Below are positions 43,123 to 51,715 of a DNA stretch of 64,000 nt, piece after piece. The stretch is taken from the NCBI GenBank assembly GCA_947454485.1, contig CANGJJ010000001.1, positions 248,001-312,000 on the forward strand. Direction: 5' to 3'. Made by a program: the position numbers and the translations under genes. This DNA comes from Beijerinckiaceae bacterium. GTDB taxonomy: Bacteria; Pseudomonadota; Alphaproteobacteria; Rhizobiales; Beijerinckiaceae. Position 1 is the first letter of the stretch. Each line of letters opens with the position of its first letter. Under the pieces are notes generated by a model. It did no database searches, was not told where the DNA came from, and worked only from the letters and a program-made list of their open reading frames with translations.

Positions 43123-44099
43123 GGCTCGCGCCGCAAACATTGGCGGGTGAATTTATCAATCTGGCTTTGATCGGTCGGTGACAGCTGGTTCTGCACCAAG
43201 CGCTGCCAGATGGGCGGCTGTTTGCGGATTTCACTTGCGATGCAATTGCACACAATCTGACATTGCATTTCACTGCCGCCTGAGACGCTGCATTGACGGG
43301 TGCAACTTGTCACAAAGGGTGCGTCATCGCTGCCAGGCAAGCCTGCGGCTGGTGAGCCCATCAACTGTGTGGCTATAAAGACAAGAGCGATGAAGACAGG
43401 TTGATGCAGCAGATAGATGCTGAGTGAGTGGCGCCCGCCCCAGACCATAGCGCGCAGACTATTGGAGCGCGGGCTCCACTGCGTGAGCTTGTGCGGCAGG
43501 CCGATGGTGAGCCAGAGCTTCATCGCGCCAAAGCCAAACAGTACAAAGCCCGCCCAGGGAAAGACAGGGCGCCAATCAAGACTTGGCGGATCGCGCGTGC
43601 CAAGCCCTACCCACCACCATATTGGCTTATCAAAGAGTGGTTGTGCGACCGTGAAGGGAGCGACCATCACCGCCAGCGCTATGGCAAGGGTGAACCACCA
43701 TGGCATGCGCATGAACAAGAGGGTGAGCAGGCTTGAAAGCGCGATGCAATGGAGGATGCCAAAAAAGATGAGCCCTTCGGGCGCCCACCATGCTGTAAGC
43801 GCGGTGATGGCTGAGGCTGCCAGAACGATTTGCAGCAAGCGTGGTGTGAAAGAGGCTAGCTGAAAACCGTTGCGCAGCGCGAGCGCCAATGACACGCCAA
43901 CCAGCAGCAAGAATGAGGCGGCCACCACATGGCCCAAAGCCATCATGCCGAAGTTATAGGGCAGTTCTGGCGACACGAGTCTGAAATATCCAAGATCCCA
44001 GACGAGATGATAGGCGAACATGCCCACCAGCGCCGCACCGCGCAGCAGATCAAAAGCTGCAAAGCGCGTGCTGGGGGGCTTAGGTGCGCTCACTGTCAC
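43119..44099 (-). CDS. DUF1624 membrane protein (acyltransferase-like) with Cys-rich tail
   Basis: The 326-aa protein has about eight transmembrane helices. It opens with the DUF1624 signature [28 protein letters not shown], a family related to heparan-alpha-glucosaminide acetyltransferase and other membrane acyltransferases, and has [16 protein letters not shown] near the end of the membrane part. From about residue 258 it continues with a soluble tail holding six cysteines ([14 protein letters not shown] and RQC), not part of the usual family. It starts at GTG inside the stop of the upstream gene (GTGA), so the opgH-unknown-DUF1624 genes are coupled. A role in modifying periplasmic glucans with acyl groups is inferred. 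Confidence 0.82.
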   Translation of the reverse strand: MTVSAPKPPSTRFAAFDLLRGAALVGMFAYHLVWDLGYFRLVSPELPYNFGMMALGHVVAASFLLLVGVSLALALRNGFQLASFTPRLLQIVLAASAITALTAWWAPEGLIFFGILHCIALSSLLTLLFMRMPWWFTLAIALAVMVAPFTVAQPLFDKPIWWWVGLGTRDPPSLDWRPVFPWAGFVLFGFGAMKLWLTIGLPHKLTQWSPRSNSLRAMVWGGRHSLSIYLLHQPVFIALVFIATQLMGSPAAGLPGSDDAPFVTSCTRQCSVSGGSEMQCQIVCNCIASEIRKQPPIWQRLVQNQLSPTDQSQIDKFTRQCLRREP

Positions 44100-45112
44100 G
44101 GAGCAGGCTTGTCCGAGAAGTGGCTGAAGCTCATGTCAGGCGCGGAGAGATTATGAATGGAGGGTACGCTGCGTCCCGCCCACACTTCCGTTGCCTTGGC
44201 AGATTTGAACGGCATGATGGCGCTCTCGCCCCAGCCTTCTGCGCCCTTGCCACGCCATGCGATTTTGGCGACATCCGAATTGGTCTCGGTAATATACATC
44301 GAGCGCATGGCCGCAAAAGGCGCGCCACCGGGCATCGGGCCAGAGGTCGTTCCATCCAGCACGATGCGTTCCTGATCGATCATCGAGAGCTTGAGTGTCG
44401 CTGATCCGCCGCGTGCGAATTGCAACGTGAAAGTCTTGGTGGCGGGATCGAAGGCGACCTCCTTCAGGGCGACGATCGGGCGATCTTGAATCTCGACAGG
44501 ACCGACAAGGAAGGACGAGCCATAGGCAGTCCAGCGCATTTCGCCAAAGGGCAGGGGGCGCGCGCGCCAATAGCCATCGGGCGGATAGAAGACGAGCACT
44601 TCTTCGGCGCGCTCACGATGGCGCATCCACAATTGCACAAGATGCAGCCCCTGTTCGACGCGCTCACCCACGCGCACAGGTACAGTGGCGGGGCGCCAGA
44701 AGCTGGGGAATGTATAGCCCACCAACCAGAAGTCCGGTGTCTCCCAGAAGGTCACACGGCGCGAATTGTCGGATTTGAAATTGGGATCCTGCGTCATGTC
44801 GCATGAGGTGAAGTCAGGCGCGAAGCGATCCACCGCAATCGTGTTGATATAGGAGGGATGTGCGGCTTGAATGCGAAAGCGTCGCACTGTGGACGACACA
44901 AAATCAAGATGCACATTGTCCTTCTCAGCGCAAAGCACTGGCGTGCTTTTGTTCACCACATCAACCGCCAGTTCATGGGGGTCGATGCCATGGGCTGGTA
45001 CGAAGGGCTGTTCCATATTGGTGAGGGTCGAGGTCTGCGGGGGCTTGGTTTGCGCTTGCGCAGGCAGGACGGCGATCACAAGGAACAGGCTCGCAACGAG
45101 GCTGTGTTTCAT
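44096..45112 (-). CDS. Uncharacterised periplasmic protein coupled to opgH
   Basis: The 338-aa protein begins with a signal peptide (MKHSLVASLFLVIAVLPAQA) and is all beta-rich after it. It does not show the motifs of OpgG (MdoG), the usual periplasmic partner of OpgH, and is much shorter than the about 500 residues of that family. Parts such as FWETPDFWLVGYTFPSFWRP and VQLWMRHRERAEEVLVFYPPDGYW are Trp/Tyr-rich as in carbohydrate-binding proteins. The start is uncertain: a GTG at 45127 overlaps the opgH stop (GTGA), while the ATG used here gives a proper signal peptide. It probably handles the OpgH product, by inference from its place. Confidence 0.7.
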   Translation of the reverse strand: MKHSLVASLFLVIAVLPAQAQTKPPQTSTLTNMEQPFVPAHGIDPHELAVDVVNKSTPVLCAEKDNVHLDFVSSTVRRFRIQAAHPSYINTIAVDRFAPDFTSCDMTQDPNFKSDNSRRVTFWETPDFWLVGYTFPSFWRPATVPVRVGERVEQGLHLVQLWMRHRERAEEVLVFYPPDGYWRARPLPFGEMRWTAYGSSFLVGPVEIQDRPIVALKEVAFDPATKTFTLQFARGGSATLKLSMIDQERIVLDGTTSGPMPGGAPFAAMRSMYITETNSDVAKIAWRGKGAEGWGESAIMPFKSAKATEVWAGRSVPSIHNLSAPDMSFSHFSDKPAP

Positions 45113-45123
45113 GGGTCTGTGGC

Positions 45124-46911
45124 TCACGACTTGGAGGAAAGTTCGGTATCGAGTGCCTGCAAAATAGCAGGCTTTTGGATCTCTTCAGGTATGGCACATA
45201 ATTTCATGCGCATGAGAATGTGCCCCAGTCTTGGCGAGGCGCTCGCCATGGCAAAGGGTACGGCCAAGATATAGCCCAAAGTGAGGGGCAAAGACCACAA
45301 GATCAAACCGGGCGCCATCAGGCCTGCGGCTGCAAAGATCACGACACCAAACAGGGTCTGCGGCCACAGGCCCGCAAAGGCGGTGGCAAGAGACAGGGCA
45401 TGCGCATCACGCGCCTGACCATTCCATGTCACAGAGCGCCCCAGAACAAGACCGATCATGAAGAGGCTGGTGCGCAAAGTCGTCGCGGCGCCGAGCATGA
45501 AAGAGAAGGTGAGTTCGACGAGACAGCCGAGCGTGAAGCGCAGCGCCCCACCATAGCGCTTCAACTCACCGGGCGTCAGCGCAATATCAATGAAGCCTGC
45601 GAGCTTGGGCGCAAGATACATCAGCAAGAAAGTGCCATAGAGCAGCAGTGCTGAGGTGGCGGGAAATTGGGCCAGATCTTCACCATCAAGCGGCTTCAGC
45701 GCGCTCAGCAAAATGATCAAGGTCCAGGCAGGTACGCCGATGAACATCATGATTGCCCAGATGAGCTGAAAACGGCTCATCGGCTGCAGACCTCTGAGGC
45801 CGAGCAATTTCACATATTGCAGATTGCCCTGACACCAGCGCAGATCGCGGCGTGTGAATTCGATGAGCGTTGGTGGATTGTCTTCATAGCTGCCGCATTC
45901 TTCAGGCAAGACGCGCACTTCATAGCCAGCGCGCCGCATCAACACAGCCTCCACCTGATCATGGCTGAGAATGGGACCGCCCAAAGGCGGGCGTCCGGGC
46001 AGATCAGGCAAATCACAGTGCAAGAGAAAGGGCGAGATGCGCACCAAAGCATTATGGCCCCAGAAGGGGCCGCAATCGCCCGCCCACCAAGCACTGCCCA
46101 TTGTGTAGGGGCGCATGCCATGACGCATGCCAAATTGGAAGATACGTGCAAAGGCAGCTTGCGCCGGTGCGCCCACAACGAGGCTTTGCAGAATGCCAAG
46201 TTTGGGATGGGCCTGACCAATGCGTACCAAACGCAAAATCGTTTCGCCTGACATCAAACTATCCGCATCAAGCGGGATCATGAATTCATAGTCGCTGCCC
46301 CAACGCAGGCAGAAGTCGCGCACATTGCCCGCCTTATAGCCTTCGTTGCTGGTACGGCGGCGATAGACCATGCGTGATGCATCTTCGGCATTCTGCGCTT
46401 GCCATGCCGCGAAGGCCGCCTCTTCAGCGCGCGCAACCTCAGCATCATTTGTGTCGCTGAGAATGAACCACCCAAATTGCGCACCTTCACCCGTTGCATC
46501 CACATCGGCCTTGACCGTGCGCATGCGTGCAAAAGCGCGTTGAGGATCTTCATTGCGCAAGGTCATCAAGATCGCGGTCTTGGTGTGGATCGGTGTTGCT
46601 TCGTGACCCGCGCCTGCAAAAGGGGCAACCCGTTGCAGCGCGTCCGAACGTTGCAGCAGCCACAGGCCCAGCAGCGCATTCCAAACCCCGATCACGCTCC
46701 AGGGCGCGGCAATGGCAAAGCATAAGAAGATTAGACGATCGATCAGGCTCCAGCCGCTCGTGCCCAAAATGGACGCCAGCCAGGCGAGCAGGCCGATATA
46801 GGCGCTCACTGTGACAGCCGCAGCAAAGGCGCGGCGGCGGGTGAGAACGCGGCTTGATTGCAGACCGGTGGGGGTCATGGGCTCAAGGGCCGGGGCAGTC
46901 AGATCAGTCAT
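45124..46911 (-). CDS. opgH: Glucans biosynthesis glucosyltransferase OpgH (MdoH)
   Basis: OpgH is an inner-membrane enzyme that makes the glucan backbone of osmoregulated periplasmic glucans from UDP-glucose. The 595-aa protein has two N-terminal helices, the GT2 domain with LMTLRNEDPQRAFARM, DADSLMSGETILRLV (the DxD site), LSHDQVEAVLMRR and FTRRDLRWCQGNLQ. A cluster of C-terminal helices follows. It is shorter than the E. coli protein (about 850 aa), mainly in its cytoplasmic ends. The gene is followed by two coupled genes but not by opgG. Confidence 0.9.
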   Translation of the reverse strand: MTDLTAPALEPMTPTGLQSSRVLTRRRAFAAAVTVSAYIGLLAWLASILGTSGWSLIDRLIFLCFAIAAPWSVIGVWNALLGLWLLQRSDALQRVAPFAGAGHEATPIHTKTAILMTLRNEDPQRAFARMRTVKADVDATGEGAQFGWFILSDTNDAEVARAEEAAFAAWQAQNAEDASRMVYRRRTSNEGYKAGNVRDFCLRWGSDYEFMIPLDADSLMSGETILRLVRIGQAHPKLGILQSLVVGAPAQAAFARIFQFGMRHGMRPYTMGSAWWAGDCGPFWGHNALVRISPFLLHCDLPDLPGRPPLGGPILSHDQVEAVLMRRAGYEVRVLPEECGSYEDNPPTLIEFTRRDLRWCQGNLQYVKLLGLRGLQPMSRFQLIWAIMMFIGVPAWTLIILLSALKPLDGEDLAQFPATSALLLYGTFLLMYLAPKLAGFIDIALTPGELKRYGGALRFTLGCLVELTFSFMLGAATTLRTSLFMIGLVLGRSVTWNGQARDAHALSLATAFAGLWPQTLFGVVIFAAAGLMAPGLILWSLPLTLGYILAVPFAMASASPRLGHILMRMKLCAIPEEIQKPAILQALDTELSSKS

Positions 46912-46991
46912 GGGCGGTCTGGGGCTCTGGTCTTGAGGCTGAACATGTCGTAGCGATGCGGACCATAGTGGCAGAGCTGGACAGGGTCGAG

Positions 46992-48005
46992 ATGGCTAAC
47001 CCGACAGATGACAAGCGCCGCGAGGCCCGCGCCCTCTGGTACGCAGAGCCGGGCCGGGTGGAGCTGCGACGCGCAGAGCTTTTTCGCAAAGAGGGCGATG
47101 TGACTTTGCGCATGCTCTGGTCAGGCGTCAGTCGTGGCACGGAGCGGCTCGTCTGTCAGGGGCAGGTGCCAGCCTCAGAATATGAGCGCATGGCTGCGCC
47201 GCTTCAGGAAGGCGCCTTCCCTTTCCCCGTCAAATACGGCTATTGCGCGGTTGCCCGCGTTGAGGCCGCCGACGAGGCGGATCTGATTGGCCGTAGCGTT
47301 TTTTGCCTGCATCCGCACCAAACTCTTTTCGCGGCGCCGCGCGCCATGGTGAGCCCTCTGCCAGCAGGGCTGCCGCCGCGCCGCGCCACTCTGACCGCCA
47401 ATATGGAGACCGCGCTCAATGCTGTGTGGGATTCTGGCGCGGGGCCGGGAGATCGCATCTATGTCATCGGCGCGGGCGTGCTGGGCCTCTTGGTCGCTTA
47501 TCTTGCCGCGCGCTTGCCCGGGGCTGAGGTCTGCGTCGTGGATCTGCAAGACAGCCGCCGCGCTCTTGTTGAATCCTTCGGTGCGCGTTTTGCTCATCCT
47601 GCTCAGTTGGGCGCGCCGGGCGATGGTGATGTGGTCATTCATGCCAGCGCCTCTTCTGCAGGGCTCGGAGTTGCGCTGGGCGCGGCTGGACTTGAGGCGC
47701 GCGTGATAGAACTGAGTTGGTACGGCACAGCTGATGTTCTGGCCCCTTTGGGCGGCGCCTTCCACAGCCAACGCCTGCAGCTGATCTCATCGCAAGTGGG
47801 TCAAGTCTCGCCGGGCCGTCGCCCGCGCTGGTCCTATGCGCGCAGGCTCGCCAAAGCGCTGGAGCTTTTGTGCGATGATCGGCTCGATGGGCTGATCACC
47901 GATGAGATCGCCTTTGAGGATGCCCCTACGCAATTGCCTGACTTGCTGGGCAAACAGGCGCAGGGGCTCGCCACCGTGTTGCGCTATGCTGATCCGTCTG
48001 CCTGA
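46992..48005 (+). CDS. Zinc-type alcohol dehydrogenase-like protein (MDR family)
   Basis: The 337-aa protein has the fold of medium-chain dehydrogenases: an N-terminal GroES-like part (LRMLWSGVSRGTERLVCQG) and a Rossmann domain with IYVIGAGVLGLLVAYLAARLPG. The catalytic-zinc histidine motif GHE is not seen: KYGYCAV stands where it is usual. It is therefore probably a non-zinc reductase or dehydrogenase. It is the first gene of a set with PTPS-like, glycosyltransferase and methyltransferase genes. Starts at 46956 or 46992 are both possible; the latter matches the relatives better. Confidence 0.82.
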   Translation: MANPTDDKRREARALWYAEPGRVELRRAELFRKEGDVTLRMLWSGVSRGTERLVCQGQVPASEYERMAAPLQEGAFPFPVKYGYCAVARVEAADEADLIGRSVFCLHPHQTLFAAPRAMVSPLPAGLPPRRATLTANMETALNAVWDSGAGPGDRIYVIGAGVLGLLVAYLAARLPGAEVCVVDLQDSRRALVESFGARFAHPAQLGAPGDGDVVIHASASSAGLGVALGAAGLEARVIELSWYGTADVLAPLGGAFHSQRLQLISSQVGQVSPGRRPRWSYARRLAKALELLCDDRLDGLITDEIAFEDAPTQLPDLLGKQAQGLATVLRYADPSA

Positions 48006-48043
48006 CCAGACGTAAGCAAGAGACCTGACCTTGGGAGTTGTCC

Positions 48044-48448
48044 ATGTTTGCTGTTGAAGTGCGTGACCACATCATGATCGCGCATAGTTTCAAGGGGGAG
48101 CTTTTTGGCCCCGCGCAGAAGCTTCATGGCGCGACCTTTGTTGTCGATGTCGCTTTCTTTCGCGAGACGATCACCAATGATGGAGTCGTCGTTGATATCG
48201 GCCGCGCACATGATGCGCTCAAAGCAACTCTGGGTCCGCTCAATTATCAGAACCTCGACGAGCTGCCGCAATTTGCGGGCAAGCAGACGACGACAGAATA
48301 TTTGTCGAAATATATTTTCGACGCCATGGCTGAGGCAGCGCGTAGCGGACAGCTGGGCCCCGGCGGCGAAGGCATCAGCAAAATCCGCGTTAGCCTGCAT
48401 GAATCTCATGTGGCCCGCGCTTGGTTCGAAGGGCCTGTGGCTGCGTGA
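48044..48448 (+). CDS. 6-pyruvoyl-tetrahydropterin synthase/QueD-like protein, altered metal site
   Basis: The 134-aa protein has the tunnelling-fold pattern of PTPS/QueD: AHSFKGELFG, LHGATFVVDVAFF, VVVDIGRAHDALKATL, LDELPQF, and LHESHVARAWFEG with the Glu that binds the pterin. H14 and H28 can bind metal, but the usual HGH motif is HGA (Ala at 30) and the catalytic Cys position is Ala24. The substrate may still be a dihydropterin or a similar base, but the chemistry should differ from PTPS or QueD. GGGAG precedes the ATG. Its stop overlaps the next gene by 4 bp. Confidence 0.83.
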   Translation: MFAVEVRDHIMIAHSFKGELFGPAQKLHGATFVVDVAFFRETITNDGVVVDIGRAHDALKATLGPLNYQNLDELPQFAGKQTTTEYLSKYIFDAMAEAARSGQLGPGGEGISKIRVSLHESHVARAWFEGPVAA

Positions 48449-49503
48449 GCCAAGCGGTCTTTGCGATCCCCGGTGACTTGCAGACGCTGACCGGCGGCTA
48501 TGGCTATGACCGCGCTCTTCTTAGTTTTTTGCCCTCCTGCGGTGTGGATGTAAAATATCTGCCGCTGCCGGAGGGTTTTCCCTTTCCTGATGCAGCGCTC
48601 TGTGCGCAGGCGCTGACCAAACTCAAAAGCGTGCCGCCCGATCACATATTGCTGGTCGATGGTTTGGCGCTTGGTGCTTTACCTGCGCAAAGCCTGTCAG
48701 ATCTGCGCGCGCCTGTGGTGGCGCTGGTGCATCATCCTTTGGGGCTTGAGTCTGGCCTTGCGCCCGATGTGGCGCGCAAACTCATCGAGAATGAGCGAGA
48801 CGTCTTGGCGCAGACATGCGCGGTGATCGTGACAAGCGCGACAACGCGCGACACTTTGATCAGCGATTTTGCAGTGCCTGCTGATCGGATCACCATCGCG
48901 GAGCCCGGAACAGATCCTGCTGAGCGTGCGAGCGGGTCAGGCCGCGACGAGATCGAACTTTTGAGTGTGGGAACAATCACGCCGCGTAAAGGCCATGTGG
49001 TGCTGGTTGAGGCTTTGTCGCACTTGACCCATCTGCCTTGGCATTTGACGCTTGTGGGCAGCGAGATGCGTGACCCCTCATGTGCGCAAGCTCTGCATGG
49101 GGCCATTGCGAAGCATGGCCTGCAAGAGCGTATCGCTTTTACAGGCGAATGCGAGGCAGATGCCTTGGCGCAAGTCTATGCGGGCAGCGATCTGTTTATC
49201 TTGCCCTCGCTCTATGAAGGCTATGGCATGGTCCTGGCAGAAGCTATGGCGCGGGGCCTACCCATCATCACCACAACGGGTGGTGCGGCCGCTGCAACCG
49301 TTCCTGATACAGCCGCGCTCAAAGTGTCGCCCGGCGATGTCGAGGCTTTGCGTGCAGCTTTGATGCGCGCGTTGGGTGATGCAAAATTGCGCGCCTCTTT
49401 GAGTGAGGCGTCGTGGCAGGCAGCTGCCAAATTGCCAAGCTGGCAAGATACGGCAAGTGCTGTGGCGCAATGTTTAAAGCGCGTGAGAGAGGAAGCGATA
49501 TGA
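48445..49503 (+). CDS. Family 4 glycosyltransferase
   Basis: The 352-aa protein has the GT-B fold: an N-terminal half with FAIPGDLQTLTGGYGYDRALL and VALVHHPLGLE, then a C-terminal half with LLSVGTITPRKGH and the nucleotide-sugar motif LFILPSLYEGYGMVLAEAMARGLP. Such enzymes transfer a sugar from a nucleotide donor. It starts at GTG within the stop of the PTPS-like gene (GTGA). Coupled translation suggests the sugar is put on the product of the preceding step, perhaps a pteridine, which is inference. Confidence 0.87.
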   Translation: MSQAVFAIPGDLQTLTGGYGYDRALLSFLPSCGVDVKYLPLPEGFPFPDAALCAQALTKLKSVPPDHILLVDGLALGALPAQSLSDLRAPVVALVHHPLGLESGLAPDVARKLIENERDVLAQTCAVIVTSATTRDTLISDFAVPADRITIAEPGTDPAERASGSGRDEIELLSVGTITPRKGHVVLVEALSHLTHLPWHLTLVGSEMRDPSCAQALHGAIAKHGLQERIAFTGECEADALAQVYAGSDLFILPSLYEGYGMVLAEAMARGLPIITTTGGAAAATVPDTAALKVSPGDVEALRAALMRALGDAKLRASLSEASWQAAAKLPSWQDTASAVAQCLKRVREEAI

Positions 49504-50339
49504 GCGGCTTTTCGGCAGATTGGCTCGCGCTGCGCGAACCTGTGGATCATCGCTCTCGCAATGCGCAAGTCTGCGCTGCGATGCTGGCGCATCTTGGTGC
49601 GCTTGCGCAGCCGCGCCTGATTGATCTTGGTTGCGGCTCTGGGTCCAATCTGCGCGCATTGGCGCCGCTTTTGCCACAGCGCCAAAGCTGGCGGCTTGTG
49701 GATGCTGATCCGCTCTTGCTCGCAGCCGCACATGAGGCTCTGCAAGACTGGGCGCAATCATCGCGCAATGAAGGTGACGTGCTGCATCTGACTTATGCGG
49801 ATAAAGAGATCGAGGTGCGCTTTGATCAGGTCGATCTGTCGCGTGATCTTGAGCGCGTCCTCGACCAAGGTGCAGATCTCATCACAGCAGCTGCGTTTTT
49901 CGACCTCGTCGCGCCAGACTGGCTGAATAGATTTTGTGCAGCCCTCATTGCGCGCAAACTGCCCTTCTACACCGTGCTCACTTATGATGGTGTCGAGCAA
50001 TGGTCCCCGCCCCATAGCGCTGATGCGCAAGTGCTGGCTGCATTCCACGCTCATCAAGCCAGTGACAAAGGCTTTGGTCCCGCAGCAGGTCCGCGCGCCA
50101 CCGCATTGATGGAGGCGCAATTCAAATCAGCAGGCTGGCATGTCATGACCGGCGACAGCGCCTGGAAGATGACCGCTGCACAAGATGCAAAACTCATCAG
50201 CGCACTTGCGCAAGGGGCTGCGCAGGCTGTGGCTGAAACAGGCCGCGTGGCCTTGGCTGATCTTCAGTCGTGGTTGCAAGCGCGCACACAGGCTGAGCGC
50301 GCCAGCATTGGCCATCTTGATCTCTTCGCGCGGCCTTAA
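49500..50339 (+). CDS. Class I SAM-dependent methyltransferase
   Basis: The 279-aa protein has the SAM site LIDLGCGSGSNLRALAPLL near residue 40, the acidic loop LVDADPLLL, and a later TYDGVEQWSPPHSADAQVLAAF segment. It overlaps the glycosyltransferase gene by ATGA and ends in a 4-bp overlap with the convergent cytochrome b561 gene. The methyl acceptor is unknown; the neighbours suggest a pteridine- or pyrimidine-derived compound or its sugar. Confidence 0.87.
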   Translation: MSGFSADWLALREPVDHRSRNAQVCAAMLAHLGALAQPRLIDLGCGSGSNLRALAPLLPQRQSWRLVDADPLLLAAAHEALQDWAQSSRNEGDVLHLTYADKEIEVRFDQVDLSRDLERVLDQGADLITAAAFFDLVAPDWLNRFCAALIARKLPFYTVLTYDGVEQWSPPHSADAQVLAAFHAHQASDKGFGPAAGPRATALMEAQFKSAGWHVMTGDSAWKMTAAQDAKLISALAQGAAQAVAETGRVALADLQSWLQARTQAERASIGHLDLFARP

Positions 50340-50887
50340 GGTTTCGACCAGAGCAACATGCGCTGCAGAACGCCATCGCGGCGCACATAGTGATGCATCA
50401 AGCCAGCGCCTGCATGGATGATGATGATGGCTGCCATCAACATGCCGCCTGCCCCATGGATTTCCGCAAGAACATCATAGACCGCGCGATTTTCCGGCAA
50501 GATATTGGGCAGAATGAAGAGGCCAAACACGCTGACTTCAGCCCGATAGGTCGACATCATCATCCAGCCGAGCAGCGGCATGACAAACAAGAGCGCCAGC
50601 AACGTATGATGTGCGGCGGTTGAGGCGATGCGCTCAAAGCGCGTCAGGCCTTCATAGGGTGCGGGCACACCGTATAAGCGGCGCACCAGAACGCGGCACA
50701 GAGCCAAAAAGAAAACCGCCACGCCGAAAGAACGATGCAGATCGAAGAGCAAATTCTGCAGCGGCCCTTCATCCAATTCGCTCATGGCGATGCCACCGGG
50801 TATGATGCCAATCACGATAATGGCGGTCAGCCAGTGGATGATTTTGCTCAGGGTCGAATAAGCGAGGGGTCGTGCGGTCTCAGCCAT
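50336..50887 (-). CDS. Cytochrome b561
   Basis: The 183-aa membrane protein has four helices with the histidines of the bacterial cytochrome b561 family: LSKIIHWLTAIIVIG, LLFDLHRSFGVAVFFLALCR, ASTAAHHTLLALLFVMPLLG and LAEIHGAGGMLMAAIIIIHAGAG. It carries two b haems and moves electrons between quinol and another donor or acceptor. Its place between the methyltransferase and reductase genes suggests it gives or takes electrons in the same pathway. It lies 12 bp after the RibD-like gene on its own strand, so both are probably one transcript. Confidence 0.9.
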   Translation of the reverse strand: MAETARPLAYSTLSKIIHWLTAIIVIGIIPGGIAMSELDEGPLQNLLFDLHRSFGVAVFFLALCRVLVRRLYGVPAPYEGLTRFERIASTAAHHTLLALLFVMPLLGWMMMSTYRAEVSVFGLFILPNILPENRAVYDVLAEIHGAGGMLMAAIIIIHAGAGLMHHYVRRDGVLQRMLLWSKP

Positions 50888-50899
50888 GGTCGTGTCCCT

Positions 50900-51613
50900 T
50901 CAGGCCTTGCGTGGATCGCTTAAAGCACAGTCGAATAGAACATCTCCATCGCTCAATGGATAGGTGTGAACCACCGGGCGGCGGGCGCGGGATAAATCTC
51001 CTTGCGGGATGAGGTCGAGCCCCATTTTGCCAGACCCGATCAACACAGGCGCCAGCAAGATATGCAGCCGGTCGACGCAATTGGCCTCGATGAAACCAGA
51101 GATGGTGCGCGCACCCCCTTCAATGAGCAGTCGCCGCATTCCAAGCTTGAACAGCGCGTCGATGATCCGCGCAGGTGCCAGTGTGCCATTGTCCATCGGC
51201 AGGGGAATATGTGTGGCCGCCGTGATTTTGGTGTTGCCGCCGCTGATGACATAGCAAGGTGCCTCATCGGCACTTTCCCAGCGAAGGCCGGGCTCAAGCC
51301 GGCCTGATGGGTCGATGACGACGCGGGCAGGGCTCTTGCCGGGCGCGCGGCGTACCGTCAGCAAAGGGTCATCGGCGATGATCGTGCCTACCCCCACCAC
51401 CACAGCGTCCACGCAGGCGCGCAGCGCATGCAGATGGGTCAAAGCGCCCGGACCATTGATATAGCGGGACTCGCCCGTGACCGTGGCGATGCGCCCATCG
51501 AGCGATTGGCCCAGCTGAGCCACGACAAATGGCCGCTCTGGCGAGGCCTCCCGCACCCGGCGGAGAGCCTCGTCAGCCGAATTTTCTGGCGGGGCGGTTC
51601 TTAACCCAGTCAC
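50900..51613 (-). CDS. RibD C-terminal-type pyrimidine/pteridine reductase
   Basis: The 237-aa protein consists of the dihydrofolate-reductase-like reductase domain of RibD without the deaminase domain: RPFVVAQLGQSLDGRIA, INGPGALTHLHALRACVDAVVVG, PARVVIDPSGRL, and RRLLIEGGARTISGFI. Relatives reduce 2,5-diamino-6-ribosylaminopyrimidinone phosphate or related compounds with NADPH. It diverges from the GTP cyclohydrolase II gene across about 100 bp, so both start a shared pathway from GTP. The GTG start has AGGAGAG in front. Confidence 0.9.
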   Translation of the reverse strand: MTGLRTAPPENSADEALRRVREASPERPFVVAQLGQSLDGRIATVTGESRYINGPGALTHLHALRACVDAVVVGVGTIIADDPLLTVRRAPGKSPARVVIDPSGRLEPGLRWESADEAPCYVISGGNTKITAATHIPLPMDNGTLAPARIIDALFKLGMRRLLIEGGARTISGFIEANCVDRLHILLAPVLIGSGKMGLDLIPQGDLSRARRPVVHTYPLSDGDVLFDCALSDPRKA

Positions 51614-51715
51614 AGAGCTCTCCTATTTATTGGCTCTGATGTGGTCTACAAAGGCCATCCAGAGACAAGCTCGAACCGTAATTGGCCAGAGTGGCTCTAG
51701 TCAGTCGAGGGTAGC

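Noticed and set aside
44096-45112. OpgG (MdoG) partner of OpgH
   Set aside because: The protein is far shorter than OpgG and lacks its motifs, although its position suggests a related role.
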